From contig CAJTDB010000001.1 in the NCBI GenBank assembly GCA_910574965.1, positions 253,092 through 317,091 on the forward strand: 64,000 bases of DNA, given 5' to 3'. The notes beneath the pieces were generated by a model. The model did not search any database, was not told the origin of the DNA, and saw nothing but the letters and a program-made list of their open reading frames with translations. The translations under genes were made by a program, and so were the position numbers. Numbering within the stretch: the stretch's first letter is position 1; the number at the start of each line of letters is the position of its first letter. This document shows, in pieces, positions 46,535 to 57,276 of this stretch. This stretch comes from Lachnospiraceae bacterium (GTDB lineage: Bacteria > Bacillota > Clostridia > Lachnospirales > Lachnospiraceae).

Positions 46535-47125
46535 CTATAACGTTCCTTTCAGGCTTCCGATCATAAGGGGAAGCTTTTTGTCCGCCTCTTCGCAGAGGGA
46601 ATATTCGCCTTTTCGAAGACACCATTCGTAGAGAAGGGCGCGTTCGCACATGGCATAATAGTGAACGGTCTCGCTGACGCTCAAAGTTTTCGTCAGTTCG
46701 CCCCGCTCTCTCCCTTTTGTGATGATCCTGCGGAGAAGTTTGTAATAGGTGCGCCCGTGGTCCAAGAGAGGTTTTTCGCCTCTGGTAGTAAGCTGGGTGG
46801 AATAAAGTCTGGCCAGAAGCTCCAGATTGATCGATTCCTCGATCATGGTCAGAAGCTCATGATTCAGCCAGAGAAGCACTTCATAACAGTTCATGTCCTC
46901 CGGAATATCCGGTTCCAGCTCCTCGTATTTTTCATCCATCATATAGGCCAGGGAGCCAAGAAGCGCATCTTTTCCCTCGAAATAATGATAAAAAGAACCT
47001 TTGGAAGTACCGGATTCCTCGATAATCTCCTCGATGGTCGTACCCTCATACCCCTGTTTGTAGAACAGCTTCCAGGCAGCGGATACAATCCTGCTTTTTG
47101 TTTTTTTCTGATTTTTCTTTGCCAT
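46535..47125 (-). CDS. TetR/AcrR-family transcriptional regulator
   Basis: A 196-residue regulator. The N-terminal helix-turn-helix is typical: RIVSAAWKLFYKQGYEGTTIEEI followed by SGTSKGSFYHYFEGKDALLG (shown in pieces here as LFYKQGYEGTTIEEI and GTSKGSFYHYFEGKD). The C-terminal ligand-binding half (about 60-190) is not assignable to a ligand. ATG 47125 is used, with GGAG nine bases upstream; an in-frame ATG at 47173 overlaps the Rrf2 gene and has no ribosome site. Third gene of the hydF operon, 17 bases after the Rrf2 gene, with its own terminator following. Confidence 0.87.
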   Translation of the reverse strand: MAKKNQKKTKSRIVSAAWKLFYKQGYEGTTIEEIIEESGTSKGSFYHYFEGKDALLGSLAYMMDEKYEELEPDIPEDMNCYEVLLWLNHELLTMIEESINLELLARLYSTQLTTRGEKPLLDHGRTYYKLLRRIITKGRERGELTKTLSVSETVHYYAMCERALLYEWCLRKGEYSLCEEADKKLPLMIGSLKGTL

Positions 47126-47142
47126 AGCTGATGCTCCGTCTT

Positions 47143-47571
47143 TTATAGGGGACGCGTTTGTCCTCTGCTCCATTCGGCCAGATCTTTCAGGGTCACAGTG
47201 TCAATAACTCCGCGTACCGCCTGATCGAGACGCTCCCACAAAAGCAGCGTCGCACATCCTTCTTTCCGCTGACAGCCCTGTCCTTCATATTCCAGACAGT
47301 CTACAGGCGCCATACTTCCTTCGGTCAGGCGAAGGATCATGCCGGCGGTGTACTCTTCCGGCTTTCTGGTCAGGAAATATCCGCCCTGGGGACCGCGGAT
47401 GCTGCGGACATATCCGGCTTTATTTAATACGGAAATGATCTGTTCCATATATTTCTCGGAAATCTCCTGCCGCTCGGCAATCTCTTTGACCCGCACGGGT
47501 CTGCCGCTGTCCGACAGGGCAAGGTCCAGCATAATGCGCAGGGCATACCGCCCTCTGGTGGAAATCTTCAT
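47143..47571 (-). CDS. Rrf2-family regulator with Fe-S-type cysteines
   Basis: A 142-residue Rrf2 protein. The winged helix reads MKISTRGRYALRIMLDLAL and IAERQEISEKYMEQIISVLNKAG, quoted as EISEKYMEQIISVLNKAG, with RGPQGGYFLTRKPEEYT as the wing. Three cysteines in DCLEYEGQGCQRKEGC (about 91-106) are arranged as in IscR-like proteins that hold a [2Fe-2S] cluster. It is encoded 12 bases after hydF, so an iron-sulfur or redox-sensing role in regulating hydrogenase maturation is likely (inference). Targets may include its own promoter at 48848-48876. Confidence 0.9.
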   Translation of the reverse strand: MKISTRGRYALRIMLDLALSDSGRPVRVKEIAERQEISEKYMEQIISVLNKAGYVRSIRGPQGGYFLTRKPEEYTAGMILRLTEGSMAPVDCLEYEGQGCQRKEGCATLLLWERLDQAVRGVIDTVTLKDLAEWSRGQTRPL

Positions 47572-47583
47572 ATGGATGTCCTC

Positions 47584-48792
47584 TCATTCTTCTGAAAATA
47601 ATGCCAGCAGATGGGGAAACATGGAGATGCTCCGCTTCAAAATGCCATGGATATGCGCAATAGCAACTCCGTAATTGGTCATGGGCACTCCCTGATCTGC
47701 CGCGCATTTCATCCGGTAACGAACTTCTCTTTCATTCAGCATACAGCCGCCGCAGTGCAGAATCAGTCCATAGGGAGACAAATCTTCCGGAAATTCCGTA
47801 CCGGAGCAAAAGGCAAAAGAAAGGTCTTTTTTCGTATATTCCCGAAGCCATCGGGGCAGCTTTACCGTGCCGATGTCCTCGCACTGCCGGTGATGTGTAC
47901 AGCCTTCCGCCACCAGGACCGTATCCTTATCCTTCAGCCGGTCAATGGCGGCAGCTCCCGGCACCGTATGATCCAGAATGCCTTTACAGCGGGCCATAAG
48001 AATGGAAAAAGAGGTCAGGGGAAGATGCTTCGGCGTCTCTTCGGACACCCTGCCGAACACCTGGCTGTCGGTGATTACAAGGGCCGGATCCTTTCCCAAA
48101 GCGGCAAGCGTCTCTGCAAACTCTGTCTCTTTTACAACTACGGCCACAGCTCCTGCATCAATGACGTCCCGGATCACCTGCTGCTGAGGCAGGATGATAC
48201 GCCCTTTTGGCGCCGCCGAATCAATAGGCGTCACCAGTACCACATAATCTTTCGGACGAATCAGATCCGCCGTCAGACTAAGGGCGCTCTCCTTCGGCGC
48301 CAGTGCGCCCAGCCGTTCCTTCAGCGCTTCGATACCCGTCCCCCTTTTTGCACTGACGCACAGAGCTTCCTGTTCTGCCGGACATTCCTGCCCTTCCGCA
48401 AGATCCCACTTGTTGTATACAACAAGAAAAGGAATTTCTTTCTCCCGAAATATACGAAGAAGCTCCTCTTCGCAGGCTCCCTTTCCTTCCTGGGCATCTA
48501 CCACCAGCACAGCCAGATCCGTTTTATTTAACACTTGTCTGGTCTTCTTCACCCGGAGTTCCCCAAGGTCTCCTTCATCGTCGTATCCCGGTGTATCGAT
48601 GATTACCACCGGTCCTAAAGGCAGCAGCTCCATGGATTTAAGGACCGGATCCGTAGTCGTTCCCCTGGTATCCGAAACAACTGCCAGTTCCTGCCCGGTC
48701 ACCGCATTTACAACGCTGGACTTGCCCGCGTTCCTTCTTCCGAAAAAGCCGATATGTACCCGGTTCGCCCCCGGTGTCTCATTCAGTCCCAT
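47584..48792 (-). CDS. hydF: [FeFe]-hydrogenase maturation GTPase HydF
   Basis: A 402-residue scaffold protein on which the 2Fe subcluster of [FeFe]-hydrogenase is assembled before transfer to HydA. The N-terminal GTPase domain has [19 protein letters not shown] (P-loop), [10 protein letters not shown] and [14 protein letters not shown]. The C-terminal cluster-binding residues are in [13 protein letters not shown] (C-x-H) and [10 protein letters not shown] (H-C-x(2)-C). The window lacks HydE, HydG and the hydrogenase, so maturation genes are scattered in this genome. First gene of the operon with the Rrf2 and TetR regulators. Confidence 0.95.
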   Translation of the reverse strand: MGLNETPGANRVHIGFFGRRNAGKSSVVNAVTGQELAVVSDTRGTTTDPVLKSMELLPLGPVVIIDTPGYDDEGDLGELRVKKTRQVLNKTDLAVLVVDAQEGKGACEEELLRIFREKEIPFLVVYNKWDLAEGQECPAEQEALCVSAKRGTGIEALKERLGALAPKESALSLTADLIRPKDYVVLVTPIDSAAPKGRIILPQQQVIRDVIDAGAVAVVVKETEFAETLAALGKDPALVITDSQVFGRVSEETPKHLPLTSFSILMARCKGILDHTVPGAAAIDRLKDKDTVLVAEGCTHHRQCEDIGTVKLPRWLREYTKKDLSFAFCSGTEFPEDLSPYGLILHCGGCMLNEREVRYRMKCAADQGVPMTNYGVAIAHIHGILKRSISMFPHLLALFSEE

Positions 48793-48847
48793 CTCTTTCT
48801 CCTTTCAGAGTCCCGCAGCACTCCTTTACTCTATTTTTCATACCTAC

Positions 48848-48919
48848 ATTATAGGAAATTTCTTCTTAGAATACAACCGAAAATTTTCTATTGTACTTTT
48901 TACACAAATATTGTATCTT
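48848..48919. promoter_or_regulatory. Divergent promoters of hydF and type III glutamine synthetase with shared palindrome
   Basis: Minus strand (hydF): TTGTAT (48871-48876), 17 bases, TATAAT (48848-48853). Plus strand (glutamine synthetase): TTGTAC (48891-48896), 17 bases, TATCTT (48914-48919). Between the two -35 boxes lies the palindrome GAAAATTTTC (48879-48888), placed to influence both directions. Confidence 0.7.
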
Positions 48920-48994
48920 AAAACAGGATACCAAGGGTGCGGCAGTGTACGCCAGGCACTCATCAACAATACACTTCAGAGAAAGGAAGTATTT

Positions 48995-51118
48995 ATGGAA
49001 CATTACCCGGAGTACCGTCCGTCCATTATGGATATTTTTGGAACCAACGTATTTAACGATAAAGCCATGCGCCAGTATCTCCCGAAAAGCATTTACTATG
49101 AACTCCGCAAGACGATAGAAGGAAGAAAGGATCTGGACCCGGCCATTGCAGACGTCGTCGCCGCAGCCATCAAGAAATGGGCCATTGAAAAGGGTGCCAC
49201 GCATTATACCCACTGGTTTCAGCCTTTGACCGGTTTTACGGCTGAGAAGCATGATTCTTTTATTACGCCGCCCAAAGAGGACGGTTCCGTTCTGATGGAA
49301 TTTTCCGGAAAAGATCTGATTAAAGGGGAGCCGGATGCCTCCTCCTTCCCTTCCGGCGGACTGCGTGCTACGTTCGAGGCAAGGGGATATACCACCTGGG
49401 ACTGTACTTCTCCTGCCTTTGTCCGGGAGGATGCTGCCGGTGCGATTCTCTGCATCCCCACAGCATTCTGCTCTTTCACCGGAGAGGCTCTGGACCAGAA
49501 AACTCCGCTTCTTCGTTCTATGGAAGCTATACAGACCCAGGCCCTCCGGGTACTGCGCCTGTTCGGCAACACCACTGCCAGAAAGGTCATCCCTTCAATC
49601 GGAGCAGAGCAGGAGTATTTCCTGATCGACCGGCAGAAATATTTGCAGCGCAAAGATCTGATCTATACCGGACGCACGCTGTTCGGCGCTATGCCGCCCA
49701 AGGGACAGGAGCTGGACGACCATTACTTTGGTACCATCCGCCAGAGAATTGCCGCCTATATGCGCCAGGTAAACGAAGAACTCTGGAAGATGGGCGTTCC
49801 TGCCAAGACGCAGCACAACGAAGTAGCACCTGCCCAGCATGAACTGGCTCCTATTTATGCGGAGGCAAATGTAGCTGCAGATCACAATCAGATTATGATG
49901 CAGACATTAAAGAGAGTGGCCAGCCAGCAGGGTATGGTCTGTCTGCTCCACGAAAAGCCTTTTGCCGGTGTCAACGGCTCCGGCAAACACAACAACTGGT
50001 CTTTGACGACGGATGAGGGACAGAACCTGTTGGATCCCGGAAAACGCCCCCACGAAAACCGGCAGTTTCTGCTTATTCTCGCCTGTGTTCTGAAAGCAGT
50101 GGATACCCATGCGGATCTTCTGCGGGAATCCGCTGCCAATGTGGGCAATGACCACCGGCTGGGCGCCCATGAGGCTCCGCCTGCGATTATCTCGGTCTTT
50201 CTGGGCGAGCAGTTGGACGATGTGCTGCAGCAGCTTTTAAGTACCGGAAATGCAACGCACAGTTTCAAAGGCGGCACACTGCATACAGGCGTGAGAACTC
50301 TGCCGGATGTGGTCAAGGACGCCACAGACCGGAACCGCACGTCGCCTTTTGCATTTACAAGCAACAAGTTTGAATTTCGTATGGTAGGATCCAGGGACTC
50401 TATCTCCCACTCTACGGTAGTTATCAATACGATTGTGGCGGAAGCTTTAGCAGACGCCTGTGACATTTTGGAACGGGCAGAAGATTTCGACCAGGCCCTC
50501 CACGATCTGACGATCCAATATATCGCGGAACATCAGAAGATCATCTTCGGCGGAAACGGCTACTCCGAAGAATGGGTGGAGGAAGCCGAACGCAGAGGAC
50601 TTCCGAACCTGCGTTCCATGATCGATGCCATCCCGGCGCTTGTAACAGAGAAATCCATACGTATGTTCGAGCGTTTTAAGGTGTTCAGTGAATCAGAGCT
50701 GCACTCCCGCGCGGAGATCAAATACGAGACTTACAATAAGGCCCTCAACATCGAAGCACTGACTATGATCGATATGGCAGTGAAGCAGATTATTCCCGCA
50801 GTCATCGGATATACAGGCACGTTGTCGGGCATCATTCAGTCCATGCATGACATTGGAGTGGATGCGGAAGTTCAAAGAGATCTGCTGCAGGAAATCAGCA
50901 TTCTTTTAAAAGAAGCCAATGGTGCCGTGCGTATTCTGCGCAGTGTAGCGGAGGAAGCTGCCGGCCTTACGGACAATCAAACACGGGCGCATTTTTACCA
51001 TGATTTTGTGCTGCCGGCTATGGAAGCGCTGAGAAGGCCCATCGATAAGCTGGAAATGCTGGTGGATAAAGAGGTATGGCCGATGCCTTCTTATGGAGAT
51101 TTGCTGTTCGAAATCTGA
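48995..51118 (+). CDS. glnN: Type III glutamine synthetase
   Basis: A 707-residue GSIII enzyme forming glutamine from glutamate, ammonia and ATP. The start [20 protein letters not shown] matches the family, as do the metal and ATP segments [62 protein letters not shown] and [23 protein letters not shown] 48995 has GAAAGGAAG seven bases upstream; the frame stays open upstream but that part is antisense to hydF. GSIII is common in gut anaerobes. A glutamate dehydrogenase gene lies 2.8 kb downstream, so ammonia assimilation functions are close together here. Confidence 0.96.
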   Translation: MEHYPEYRPSIMDIFGTNVFNDKAMRQYLPKSIYYELRKTIEGRKDLDPAIADVVAAAIKKWAIEKGATHYTHWFQPLTGFTAEKHDSFITPPKEDGSVLMEFSGKDLIKGEPDASSFPSGGLRATFEARGYTTWDCTSPAFVREDAAGAILCIPTAFCSFTGEALDQKTPLLRSMEAIQTQALRVLRLFGNTTARKVIPSIGAEQEYFLIDRQKYLQRKDLIYTGRTLFGAMPPKGQELDDHYFGTIRQRIAAYMRQVNEELWKMGVPAKTQHNEVAPAQHELAPIYAEANVAADHNQIMMQTLKRVASQQGMVCLLHEKPFAGVNGSGKHNNWSLTTDEGQNLLDPGKRPHENRQFLLILACVLKAVDTHADLLRESAANVGNDHRLGAHEAPPAIISVFLGEQLDDVLQQLLSTGNATHSFKGGTLHTGVRTLPDVVKDATDRNRTSPFAFTSNKFEFRMVGSRDSISHSTVVINTIVAEALADACDILERAEDFDQALHDLTIQYIAEHQKIIFGGNGYSEEWVEEAERRGLPNLRSMIDAIPALVTEKSIRMFERFKVFSESELHSRAEIKYETYNKALNIEALTMIDMAVKQIIPAVIGYTGTLSGIIQSMHDIGVDAEVQRDLLQEISILLKEANGAVRILRSVAEEAAGLTDNQTRAHFYHDFVLPAMEALRRPIDKLEMLVDKEVWPMPSYGDLLFEI

Positions 51119-51140
51119 CAGCAGGACAGCACGGAAGCGG

Positions 51141-53207
51141 TCATGGCATGATTTCATCAGAAGCAGCAATCCCGATCCAGTCTGCCGGAAGCGTCAGAAT
51201 TTGGCCGGCTTCGATATAGTCAGGGGAGGAAAGGTTGTTGCAGGCCGCAAGTTCCGGATAGCGGGAGGCGTCTCCAGTGCATTGGTAAGCAATGCGGGAT
51301 AAGGTATCGCCTTTCTCTATCGTAGTTGCAGCAGGGAAAAGGTATAGGCCCCGCAGGACAGAACGAGCCAGCCCTATAGGAGGACGATAGTTGTCTTCTT
51401 TTCTGGTGAAGAGGAGCAGCCACCGGGCGTGATCGCCTTCCGGGGTGCCGGTGATCGGGAGGACGGCGATGTTGTCGGTCATATGGCCGTCTTCTGTGCC
51501 TACTGCCAGACCAGCCAGGTAGTCATCCCGGTAATGGAGGACGGAAAGTCCGGGAGACAGCTTCCGGCTTCCTGTCATATAGAACGTATATTCGACATGA
51601 CAATCGTCCTTATAGCTGTAGCCGGGGTGGAGCCAGTGAGAACCGGGAATGCCCGTCCACAGCTCATGAGCAGTGTCTTTTGTAAAGTTTCCTTCTTCGT
51701 CCAGATGATCGGTGAGGCTGACAAGATTATCTCTAAGGCGTAAGATCCATATCTGTCCGCTGTATGAATCGTTGACCTCCGGTTCCATGCAAAGCGCATA
51801 CGGAGAAACTTCCCGGATGAAATAGCCTTCCGGCGCCTGCAGACAGAACTCACTGCATAGCCAGAGATCCTCCCGGTTCTGGGATGCAGGGGATTGGGCA
51901 ACGCCTAAAGGAACGAGAGGCAGCTTCTCCTTCGCCTCCTCCAAATCGAACTGCCAGTTGGCCGCCTGGTAGGGGATGCTGTCCGGATCCTCCTTCCAGC
52001 GCCGGAAGGTTTCCTCATCCAGCTCCATGACCCGTTCATGGCGCATATATCCCGTTGCCGTTCCCTCCAGACTTACACAGCCGGTGACGGAGTTGGACCA
52101 CATAAGCGTTCCGCCTGCAATCCCGTAAGTGGCTTCTTCTCCGTCTTCCAGAATAGAGATCTTTCCGGTGTTGTAACAGTTCTCGATGGAGTTCCATCCC
52201 ATGGAACCGCAGATTCCTGCTGCCAGGGCACGCTCATACCAGTCCGGATGTTCCGGATAAATATATCCCCGCTGATACTGAACCGTCACTGCTCCTTCAT
52301 TTCCGCAGGAGATAATATCCGCACAGTCATTTCTCGCACAGATGCCGCCGGCTTCCCAGGGAGCCAGGATCATTCCTTTGTTGATGCAGTTGTCAATGAC
52401 AGGGACGATGGGATTTTCCTCGCTCTCACCTTCCAGCACTTCGCACTTGTTAAGGCCCGCAATCCCGCCGGCTCCGTATTCTCCGGCTCCTGTGAGCAGT
52501 ATATCTGCCTCGTTGACGCAGTCCTTGATAGTGCCGCGGTTCATGCCTGCAATTCCTCCCGTATAGCACTCGGTCCCTTCCATACTGCCCTTTGTCCGGC
52601 AGTTTCTGATGGTCCCATAATTCACCATACAGATCATACCCACACCATATTCATCCATATCACAGTAAAGAGAGTCTGCGCAGAAAGTCAGATTTTTCAC
52701 GACTGCTCCACGCTCCATACAGATAAACATTCCGTTTCCGCTGTCTTGATACCAGTGAATCGTATGCCCGTTTCCATCAAAAGTACCTGCATAATTCAGG
52801 ATCCCCTGACGGATATAGGGATGTTCCCTCATAGAATGGTATCGAATCACATCTTTCTGATAAAAGGGACATTCTTTCACGGGGCCATAGGCGGCTTCTG
52901 ACAGATCGATATCTGCCATTAAAACCGCATCCACCGCCGTAGCCGCATTATCACCTGGATGTTCCTTGCGCGCTCGGTTCAGATAACCGACAAACCGGAT
53001 ATAGTCCCCGGAGTCATAGATTTCATAGACCCCGTTCTCATAACAGGGGTCTTCCTCGATCTGCTCATACAGCGGGTCATAGGCGCGAATGTACCATATA
53101 TACATCAGCAGCACCGCAGACGAAAGTACCAGCATTGCCATTATACACAAAGCCGTTCCCGTAAATCCGCCCACATAAAATCGTATTCTTCTCTCTTTCT
53201 TCCGCAC
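51141..53207 (-). CDS. Membrane-anchored surface protein with GLUG-like repeats and LysM
   Basis: A 688-residue exported protein. One membrane segment (about 13-37) anchors it. Residues about 85-400 are beta-helix-like repeats of the GLUG type (NYAGTFDGNGHTIHWY, YTGGIAGMNRGTIKDCVNEA and YGAGGIAGLNKCEV are examples), rich in cysteine for this class. A globular region follows. The C-terminus (about 634-680) is a LysM domain, EKGDTLSRIAYQCTGDASRYP with ILTLPADW, which binds N-acetylglucosamine in peptidoglycan. Function unknown; probably tethers the cell membrane to the wall or displays an adhesin-like domain. It converges on glutamine synthetase with 22 bases between stops. Confidence 0.75.
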   Translation of the reverse strand: MRKKERRIRFYVGGFTGTALCIMAMLVLSSAVLLMYIWYIRAYDPLYEQIEEDPCYENGVYEIYDSGDYIRFVGYLNRARKEHPGDNAATAVDAVLMADIDLSEAAYGPVKECPFYQKDVIRYHSMREHPYIRQGILNYAGTFDGNGHTIHWYQDSGNGMFICMERGAVVKNLTFCADSLYCDMDEYGVGMICMVNYGTIRNCRTKGSMEGTECYTGGIAGMNRGTIKDCVNEADILLTGAGEYGAGGIAGLNKCEVLEGESEENPIVPVIDNCINKGMILAPWEAGGICARNDCADIISCGNEGAVTVQYQRGYIYPEHPDWYERALAAGICGSMGWNSIENCYNTGKISILEDGEEATYGIAGGTLMWSNSVTGCVSLEGTATGYMRHERVMELDEETFRRWKEDPDSIPYQAANWQFDLEEAKEKLPLVPLGVAQSPASQNREDLWLCSEFCLQAPEGYFIREVSPYALCMEPEVNDSYSGQIWILRLRDNLVSLTDHLDEEGNFTKDTAHELWTGIPGSHWLHPGYSYKDDCHVEYTFYMTGSRKLSPGLSVLHYRDDYLAGLAVGTEDGHMTDNIAVLPITGTPEGDHARWLLLFTRKEDNYRPPIGLARSVLRGLYLFPAATTIEKGDTLSRIAYQCTGDASRYPELAACNNLSSPDYIEAGQILTLPADWIGIAASDEIMP

Positions 53208-53328
53208 GCCTGTCTTCCCCCTTTTTTATACTATCATACTTCCTTCAGGCATCAAACCTGCATCATAACATCTGACGGATTATTCTTTGCAGAACCTTAA
53301 CATTTTTTGATTATTTTCATAAAATATA

Positions 53329-53357
53329 CTGACATAACTGAAAATATCATGTATACT
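53329..53357 (+). promoter_or_regulatory. Promoter ahead of the small lipoprotein gene
   Basis: CTGACA (53329-53334), 17 bases, TATACT (53352-53357). Transcription from about 53364 leaves a leader of about 230 bases before the ATG at 53595. That leader (53364-53594) contains no coding frame with a ribosome site; I see no clear riboswitch in it. Confidence 0.6.
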
Positions 53358-53594
53358 GTTCCTATCACTTATTGTTTTTCATCTCGTTTGTATGGATGAT
53401 CTCACCAGCTTCAGCCAAATGATGATGTTCTGTCAGCTATATCGTATGGATAATGCCATTTCATGGAAAGGAGGGCTGCACGCAGGATTTCTAATCTGTC
53501 CATCTGCCGGGATTCCGGCAAAATATTTCTATCGCAGGTTCAAACCGCTCTCTATGAGCCGTCTCAGTGCATTGTCACAGGAAGGACTAAATTT

Positions 53595-53723
53595 ATGAAA
53601 AGAATTTTAGTTTTATGTTTATGTGCCATGATACTTACAGGTTGCGACAGCAGTACGAATAGAAATATGGGGTCAGGATTTGGGTTCGGAGCTGTGATCC
53701 GTGTCCAGGATGCAGTCATGTAG
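53595..53723 (+). CDS. Very small lipoprotein
   Basis: A 42-residue frame with AGGAAGG nine bases before the ATG. It begins MKRILVLCLCAMILTGCDSS: a positively charged start, a hydrophobic stretch and the lipobox LTGC (cysteine at residue 17), the signal for a lipid-anchored protein. The mature part would be only about 26 residues, Gly/Asn rich. It has its own promoter and is followed by a perfect hairpin at 53779-53806. It may be a genuine small lipoprotein or the surviving front end of a longer one; no matching continuation is seen after the stop in this frame. Confidence 0.6.
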   Translation: MKRILVLCLCAMILTGCDSSTNRNMGSGFGFGAVIRVQDAVM

Positions 53724-53778
53724 CAGGGACACTGCTCTTGTCTGCAGGAGGATCACACAAATAAGCGGATGATCGGAC

Positions 53779-53806
53779 AGGAGGAGATTGATTCTAATCT
53801 CCTCCT
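53779..53806 (+). terminator. Perfect 11-bp hairpin after the small lipoprotein gene
   Basis: AGGAGGAGATT (53779-53789), loop GATTCT, AATCTCCTCCT (53796-53806). No T-run follows, so termination may be weak. The arms contain a ribosome-site-like AGGAGG and its complement. Confidence 0.45.
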
Positions 53807-53832
53807 GCTCTGGATCTGAACCGAAAAATATA

Positions 53833-53866
53833 TAAAAAAAATCCCAGGAACGATTCATTCCTGGGA
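53833..53866 (-). terminator. Terminator of gdhA
   Basis: Minus-strand TCCCAGGAA, loop TGAATCG, TTCCTGGGA, then T8 (53834-53841): a textbook intrinsic terminator 12 bases after the gdhA stop. Confidence 0.92.
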
Positions 53867-53878
53867 CTCTTTTCCATT

Positions 53879-55294
<1,416 letters not shown>

Positions 55295-55521
55295 TCATTT
55301 TTGCAGGATTCCTGGATTTCTGAAAAATTTTTCGTCTCCAGTGTTTTTAAATGAAATATTTTCATTCTTTTGTTTAATTTCTCTCATTCTTAAGAAAAAG
55401 GGCCGCAGATAGATTGCGAACCGCTCTCTGCTCTCAATGTGCGTTAGGTGCTTTGGCAATGGACGAGCTGGTGCTGTATCATTTTCGTTGACACTTTTCA
55501 AAACATTTTCCAAAAAGGTCT
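55295..55521. other. Gap between gdhA and MerR promoters, no gene seen
   Basis: AT-rich near gdhA, mixed further on. An open frame on the minus strand (55295-55684) crosses the MerR promoter and has neither a ribosome site nor a recognisable motif, so it is not called. Confidence 0.5.
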
Positions 55522-55552
55522 TGACCTGTACGCCGGGGATACCTTTATATTG
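55522..55552 (+). promoter_or_regulatory. MerR-type promoter with 19-bp spacer
   Basis: TTGACC (55522-55527) and TATATT (55547-55552) are separated by 19 bases instead of 17. This over-long spacer is the signature of promoters that MerR-family proteins activate by bending DNA. AAAGGT (55515-55520) and ACCTTT (55542-55547) form an inverted repeat across it. The first gene downstream is itself a MerR regulator. Confidence 0.65.
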
Positions 55553-55631
55553 GGAGTATCGGAAGGAACGCAGCCGATATATAAAGCTGCCGAAAAAAGT
55601 ATCTGCCAATTTTTCACAGGAGGATATGGTT

Positions 55632-56525
55632 ATGAAAATCAATGAGATCGCAGAACAGACCGGTTTAAGCCGGCGAGCCGTCAAATATTATGAAGAAAAG
55701 GGACTGCTGCATGTGGTGCGGGACGCCAATGGCTATCGAAATTATTCCGACGAAAACTTACGGCTTTTAAAAGAAATATCCGTCTACCGAAAGCTGGGGA
55801 TCGATATCTCGGATATCAGAAAACTGCTGGACGGAACAGAGGAAGGACTTTTAAAGAAAATATATGAGGAGAAGAAAGCCTCCCTTCATATGGAACAAAA
55901 AGAATTAGAGGCACTGCAGCGGTTTATGGAAGACCATGATTTAGATGCTGTCTGTCAGGCCGTAGACTATCAGACCATCGGGTTGGCTATACAGGAAGCA
56001 CTTCCAGGATTTTACGGATATTATTTTATGCGGCATTTTCAGCCTTATCTTCAGATAAAGATAACTACCGACGAGCAGCGGGAAGCTTATCGGACCATCG
56101 TGCATTTCTGGGATCATACGCATCTGAAGGTCCCGCTGTTTCTGCGGATACCGGCTTACTTTATGTACCGTCTGCCGCATCCGTCCCTGGAACAGATGAC
56201 CGCCCGGATGGATGAAACGCTGCGGATGTATCTGCATCCGTCAGAGGAAGAATATGCTGCTCTTTGTCAAAAAACCAAACAGAGTGTCCTCCTTCGAAAC
56301 AGTCTGCTGAAATACCATCCCGTGCTTCTCTCTCAGCGCCGGTTCATGAAGCAGCTTCAGGACTGCGGCTATAATGATATTTTCATCCCTGCCATGATAA
56401 AGCTCTCCCCTGCCTACCGGGAATATCATAAGGCACTGACCAAGATCAACGATCGAATCTGCCGGGATCTGGGACTCTACTATAATTCCGATTTTCAACT
56501 GGTTATGAAGAAGGAGGAACCGTAG
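55632..56525 (+). CDS. MerR-family transcriptional regulator
   Basis: A 297-residue regulator. The N-terminal winged helix is MKINEIAEQTGLSRRAVKYY, followed by EEKGLLHVVRDANGYRNYSD and IDISDIRKLLDG, the canonical MerR start. A coiled dimer helix lies at about 75-110. The effector half (about 115-297) is unusually long and of a type I cannot name; it lacks the metal-binding cysteines of metal sensors and may bind a small molecule. ATG 55632 is chosen because AGGAGG (55618-55623) lies eight bases upstream; the ATG at 55626 is too close to it. The last 23 bases overlap the convergent amidase gene. Confidence 0.88.
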   Translation: MKINEIAEQTGLSRRAVKYYEEKGLLHVVRDANGYRNYSDENLRLLKEISVYRKLGIDISDIRKLLDGTEEGLLKKIYEEKKASLHMEQKELEALQRFMEDHDLDAVCQAVDYQTIGLAIQEALPGFYGYYFMRHFQPYLQIKITTDEQREAYRTIVHFWDHTHLKVPLFLRIPAYFMYRLPHPSLEQMTARMDETLRMYLHPSEEEYAALCQKTKQSVLLRNSLLKYHPVLLSQRRFMKQLQDCGYNDIFIPAMIKLSPAYREYHKALTKINDRICRDLGLYYNSDFQLVMKKEEP

Positions 56526-57276
56526 ACAGAATCCCTTCTGCCAGCTTCTTCGCCAACTGCTTCTGATAAGATTCCTCCGTAAGTTTTCTGCATTCGCTCT
56601 GGTTGGAGAGATATCCGATCTCCACCAGAACGGCAGGCATTTTCGTCTTGTTGAGCACGCGGAAGTCCCCGATACGTGTCCCCCGGCAGCTAATCTGCTC
56701 CTCGCTCTCCACCGCCTGAATAATCCGTTCGGCCAATGCTTCCCCTTCACTGCTGCCATCCCGGTAGTAACACTCCAGCCCTTTCACTCCTGCGTCTTCT
56801 TCGCAGAAATTGCAGTGGATGCTGACAAAAAACTCCGCATTGTTTTCATTGGCGTATTCTGCCCGGTCCTCTAAGCCCACCTTCGTGTCATCTTCCCTGG
56901 TCAGGAGTACCGCTGCGCCCGCATCTCTCAGCTCTTCTGCCAGTTTATTCACTACTTCCAGATTGATCTCTTTTTCCAGTGTTTTTCCTGCGCTGGTTCC
57001 TTGATCTCTTCCTCCGTGCCCTGCGTCCAGCACGATCAGAGGCGAGCCTTTCGGCTCCTCCTCTTTGTTTTCCAGAATCCGGGCGCCTTGAAAAGCCTCC
57101 TCCACTTTTTCATGGCTTTTTAACAGCCACATTCCGCTTTTTATAATGAGAGAACATAAGAGTATACATACCGCCAGTACAAGCCCCCGCGCCGCATAGG
57201 CTTTCAGCCGCCTCCGAATACGCCGAATCCTCTTTCTTCTCTTCTGTAACTGCCTTCTTCTCTGCCGTTCTGCCAT
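56503..57276 (-). CDS. N-acetylmuramoyl-L-alanine amidase (CwlD-like, Amidase_3)
   Basis: A 257-residue exported amidase. A very basic N-terminus (about 1-30) precedes a membrane segment (about 31-50). The Amidase_3 domain (about 80-255) has zinc ligands in VLDAGHGGRDQGT (H), LEKEINLEVVNKLAEEL (E) and FVSIHCNF (H), with catalytic glutamate in LVEIGYLSN. It cuts the bond between MurNAc and the stem peptide. The single-domain layout with an N-terminal anchor resembles CwlD, which makes muramic lactam in spore cortex, but a vegetative role is equally possible. The 3' end overlaps the MerR gene. Confidence 0.9.
   Translation of the reverse strand: MAERQRRRQLQKRRKRIRRIRRRLKAYAARGLVLAVCILLCSLIIKSGMWLLKSHEKVEEAFQGARILENKEEEPKGSPLIVLDAGHGGRDQGTSAGKTLEKEINLEVVNKLAEELRDAGAAVLLTREDDTKVGLEDRAEYANENNAEFFVSIHCNFCEEDAGVKGLECYYRDGSSEGEALAERIIQAVESEEQISCRGTRIGDFRVLNKTKMPAVLVEIGYLSNQSECRKLTEESYQKQLAKKLAEGILSTVPPSS

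Noticed and set aside
48410-48994. Upstream extension of the glutamine synthetase frame
   Set aside because: This part is antisense to hydF, reads as low-complexity Ser/Pro sequence, and crosses the mapped-looking promoter; the family start and ribosome site are at 48995.
55295-55684. Minus-strand frame of 129 codons upstream of gdhA
   Set aside because: No ribosome site or motif, and it overlaps both the MerR promoter and the start of the MerR gene.
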